NCBI GenBank assembly: GCA_018697195.1
Contig: CM031858.1
Coordinates: 108,500,944-108,564,943, forward strand
Reading direction: 5' to 3'
Origin: Certhia americana
Lineage: Eukaryota > Chordata > Aves > Passeriformes > Certhiidae
DNA: 64,000 nucleotides
Shown here: positions 60,583 to 64,000 of the stretch, piece after piece
How positions within the stretch are numbered: the first letter of the stretch is position 1
Layout of the letters: every line of letters starts with the position of its first letter
The notes under the pieces: model-generated
The model's input: only the letters and a program-made list of their open reading frames with translations
Databases searched by the model: none
Told to the model about the DNA's origin: nothing
Program-made: the position numbers and the translations under genes

Positions 60583-62211
60583 TCTGTTCATCAATGATTA
60601 GGGAATATCCTTATTATAAACATTGACACATAGAAGACATTTAGTAGACATGTAGCTGTAAAGCAAAGAACTAGACACAGTTTTTTGCTTTTTAGAAATT
60701 TGGAACAATGATATCTGAATTTAATGTTAACATTTATTTATGTTGCCACTCACATGTTTCAGGCTGGGAAAACTCCCACGTGTTGCAGAAAAAGGTGACC
60801 TTGAGTTTTAAATGCATAGAAATCCCTTCAAATTAGGAGTACTCAGGTGCATGCATTGCTTTGAATAGTCTAACTTCTCTTGAGGAAAAATAGAGCCCTT
60901 ATGCATGTATAGGGGTGATATAGAATAACATTTGAGCTCAAGGCTGTGGATTACTTCACTGAAAACTACTTTGTATCAAGATATTTCAACAGCTGAATTT
61001 GTCACAAAAAGACCACTTCTCCTCCAACATCATCTTTTCATGCACCATTTTTTATCAGGCTAATTCCTGATGATTTTGCCAGGAAATGTATTTTCCTTTA
61101 GGCAACCTCTCCCAGCAGTGGTCAGCACATATCATATCAGAGCTGAAAAAGCCAGACGGTTTATCATAAAATCAGAGCTGTAGTATAGCAAGTATTATGT
61201 ATGTACTATACCAAGGTAGGGATTGTAACAGACACTGTATTAAAATGTGTGATTATGTTATTGCTAAATCCTCATTCTAAGCAAGAAAAGGCAAGGAAAA
61301 AAAATCTAATTTCTTCTGAATGTTTAGTATTTTTTGTACTTCACACACTGTGCCCATAAAATTAATGAAACTTCAACTCACTCCCAAAATTTTCCTTTTA
61401 AATTTGGAATTATATTTGCTATCACAAATTTTAAGCCAAAGCTTTAAGAAACTGAGGATGTCTTGATTAAAAAACCAAAACCAAACAAACTAATCAGAGC
61501 TATGTAAAAGCTTAAGCAATTACATTATAAATAGAATATTTTAAAATATAACAAAATTATACAATATTATTCTTATTATATCTAGACATAATATTACTCC
61601 CACTGTGCACTGTAGTTGTTGTGTTTCAAAATAATGTGAAAACACTTAAGAAATTACATAGATGAATCTTTCAACATTTTGAAAATATTTTAAGCCTAAA
61701 ATAATATTTCCCCAGAAGAGTTTAGATTTGCTTAGACAGCCAGTCATTCTGAGCATATTTTTTTTTATCAGTATTATCTTTTTGGTGCATTTTCAATGCA
61801 CCGAATACCTTACTCAGGATATAGTTAGTGATGCCACACATTTGTTAGGGAAAGACAGTAAAGAAATTCAATTCACCATTCATCCTGTCCCCAGAATTTC
61901 AACTGATGATCAGCAGAGCTAACTAGCAAGCACACACTGGAAGAGATTTAACCTGTGACACCACTGCTATTTCAGACCCTAGCCTTCCCTAAAGACAAAA
62001 AAGTAAATTTATGACAATTTTACTGTCAAAAAGAAGACTTGGATTTTTTAACATATGCTAACGGGGCATATTATTAAATATACATATAACTATTAATAGC
62101 TGAGTTTTCAAAATAGGAGGGATATCTTGAATACAGCTCATGGAATTATAGCTGGCACAATTTTTCTCCGCTGTGCTCCAACTGGGCTGGCTTGCTCATA
62201 TGTGCACTATG
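60583..62211. other. Non-coding DNA, no gene recognised
   Basis: Very AT-rich around 61490-61720. An A/C tract (AAAAACCAAAACCAAAC) lies near 61470-61490. No repeat family or gene recognised. Confidence 0.5.
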
Positions 62212-62258
<47 letters not shown>

Positions 62259-62268
62259 NNNNNNNNNN

Positions 62269-62315
<47 letters not shown>

Positions 62316-62316
62316 C
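62212..62316. repeat. (CTAT)n microsatellite with assembly gap
   Basis: Pure CTAT/ATCT tetranucleotide units flank ten N's at 62259-62268 and continue on the far side to about 62316. The visible bases give about 11-12 units on each side. The true number is unknown because the gap falls inside the array. Frames of repeated Tyr-Leu-Ser-Ile across it are artefacts. Confidence 0.98.
62259..62268. other. Ten-N assembly gap
   Basis: The only ambiguous bases in the window. A gap of exactly 10 N inside a tetranucleotide array is more likely a placeholder than a measured length. Confidence 0.97.
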
Positions 62317-64000
62317 CAAATTATAGCAATGTATTTGCACTCCAGCAGCATTCCTTGAACAATAAAGTATTATTCAAGAATAAAGAAAAATATCCTATAG
62401 ATCATATAGACACATATAACGAATTTTAGGATGTATCTCCCCCTCCTCAGCCTTTTGAATTTTACATTTACAGTGGGAACAGAAACATGCACATGGCCCC
62501 TTACTTCAGACATGCTGTAAATCAGGACCACAACTTACTGTATCTGTGGGGAAGGAACTGTTTCTAGTTCTATCTTTGAATAAATGAAAGGGTCCTGGCA
62601 CAACCTATGAATGCTACTTTTATATGAATAAATGCCCTTTTGTTCTGGCTCTGCCTCACGGGAGTTTTTGCAATCAATCAAAGTTCCGACCCAAACCCTG
62701 CCACCTCACAGTACAGAACACTGTACTGTGTTAGCAGTAGTAGATATTTATGGCCAAGGCAGAGTACCTATCACTGGTGTCTGGTGTGGCTGGCACACAG
62801 CACTTAGTCATTTATACTGGCACCTACTACTTACACAGAAATTTTGTTGCTGTGTGTTGATACTGAAATTCACACATTTCCTACTCTCTGCATTGTGTAA
62901 ATACTACTTTTTTTATTATTATTTTTACTTGGTAGATGTCCATCTCCTGCACAGGGAACTATCTCTCTCTCTGGTAGAGAAGATATGTCAGAGGCATGGC
63001 CAGGAGAAGGATAAAAGTTTTTTTGTGTTGATTTCAGCTCTTTGGGTCAGTGATGGATGAAAAGGCAGCTAACACAAACTATCACAGCAGCTGAGGGAGT
63101 TGTAAATATTTTCACACCAATCCTTCTTTTATCTGCAAAGAAAGAGATGGTTGGGCTTAAAAAGAATGAAAATAGAAGTATGCTTAAGGAGTTTCAGCAA
63201 ATCTTAGTTGAAGGAAAACTGAAAAAGTAGGACAGAAAGCTGTAGTGGTATTATCAAAAAGTGATGCTGTCATGGTTGCACACCAACTTCTTTCTGCTAG
63301 AGTGAAAAACTGCTTGATTCTGATGGCTGCGAAATATTCAAATTATCAGATTTGTTTTAAAAGCAAGTGGAAACATCCTGCTTGCAGTAGAAGCAGCTAG
63401 AAAAGTCGTGATTTGTAGCTAAAGACATATGGACATTTTCATACAGGGTACGTGCTGGCTGCTGTTAGCAGCCGTGGTGACGCACTGGGCCCCTTGGGAA
63501 GGCCATTGCATGGTTTGTTAGGGGAGAAAACACAAGCCATATCTATGTTTGTGAGGATTCCCAGCTGGCTTCCCTACTGGTGACAGAAATAATTAGCATA
63601 AATAGATTTTTAGCTCTTTAATGCCTCTGACAGTATATTGCACTGAGAATACATTTCCAGAAAATCCTATGGCTTGTAACAACTTTTTTATGTTTCATAT
63701 GTGATTTATTACTACTTATTATTTATTATGATTTCTTCTATTGTGAATATATTTGCACTGAAATACTCTTTAGGGAAGGGTTGCCTCAAAGTGGAAAATG
63801 AAGTAACTGTGAAGCAACTGCTCCCAGTACAGAATATACCAATTATGTATTCAGAATATATCTATTGCAATTCAATGTATAGCTCTGTGATTTGGCTTGC
63901 TTCCTAACTAGTTTCTAGCTATGGAATTGACATGTTCAATGGCAGGGCTGTCTGCCAGCTGTGATGTACAATAAGGCAAAGGTCTGATCTGATTAAAAGT
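62317..64000. other. Non-coding DNA, no gene recognised
   Basis: A 142-codon plus-strand frame (62632-63060) has no recognisable motif and no typical start context. Around 63570-63650 there are TGACAG and TAATTA words close together (ACTGGTGACAGAAATAATTAGC; CCTCTGACAGTATATTGC), reminiscent of TALE/homeodomain sites but unproven. Confidence 0.45.

Noticed and set aside
62127..62429. Open frames with Tyr-Leu-Ser-Ile repeats
   Set aside because: They translate the CTAT array and run through the ten-N gap.
1..64000. tRNA, rRNA, CRISPR arrays, operons, phage or plasmid features
   Set aside because: No T-loop type GGTTCGAATCC block, no regularly spaced direct repeats with unique spacers and no packed gene strings were seen; the sequence is vertebrate non-coding DNA.

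Overview
The window looks like an AT-rich, gene-poor stretch of a bird nuclear genome, either a gene desert or the inside of a very large intron. The main evidence is repeat content. There are several CR1 LINE 3' ends with the characteristic ATTCTRTG-type octamer tails. One solo LTR of the avian endogenous-retrovirus kind starts TGTCCTGGTTTCA and ends GGTTAAACCATGA. Three short, ancient MIR/core-SINE relics are also present. No Alu, B1/B2 or L1 was recognised, and there is no bacterial-style gene packing. Family assignments rest on recognising consensus features by eye; no database search was possible.

I find no protein-coding gene I would defend. The open reading frames are short, overlap on both strands, often lack an ATG, and several are translated microsatellites. 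The only recognisable coding remnant is the broken ORF2 of a CR1 LINE (44597-46217, minus strand). It has lost its reverse-transcriptase core and carries frameshifts. Two unassigned open stretches are recorded with low confidence: a 222-codon stop-free frame at 13281-13949 (minus) and a possible terminal exon at 50815-51096 (plus).

Layout: 1-9469 is non-coding, with two MIR-like relics (1777-1915, 4014-4075) and an AC microsatellite (2730-2768). 9470-10102 is a solo LTR with a TATA box, an expanded ATT microsatellite and a G-quadruplex motif. 10103-44596 is mostly unique non-coding DNA, with homeodomain/POU/NK2-type motif clusters, palindromes, a 43-bp tandem duplication, a 37-base T run and two faint CR1 ends. 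44597-46217 is the large CR1 copy. 46218-60251 is unique DNA with a 22-bp minisatellite, a cluster of plus-strand open frames (50.8-52.7 kb), a CR1 3' end (53488-53631) and an antisense MIR-like relic (55389-55530). 60252-60582 is another CR1 3' end. 62212-62316 is a CTAT microsatellite interrupted by a 10-N assembly gap.

There is no operon, pathway or obvious new multi-gene system here. The items most worth checking are possible conserved non-coding elements, the palindromes, and the two orphan open frames.
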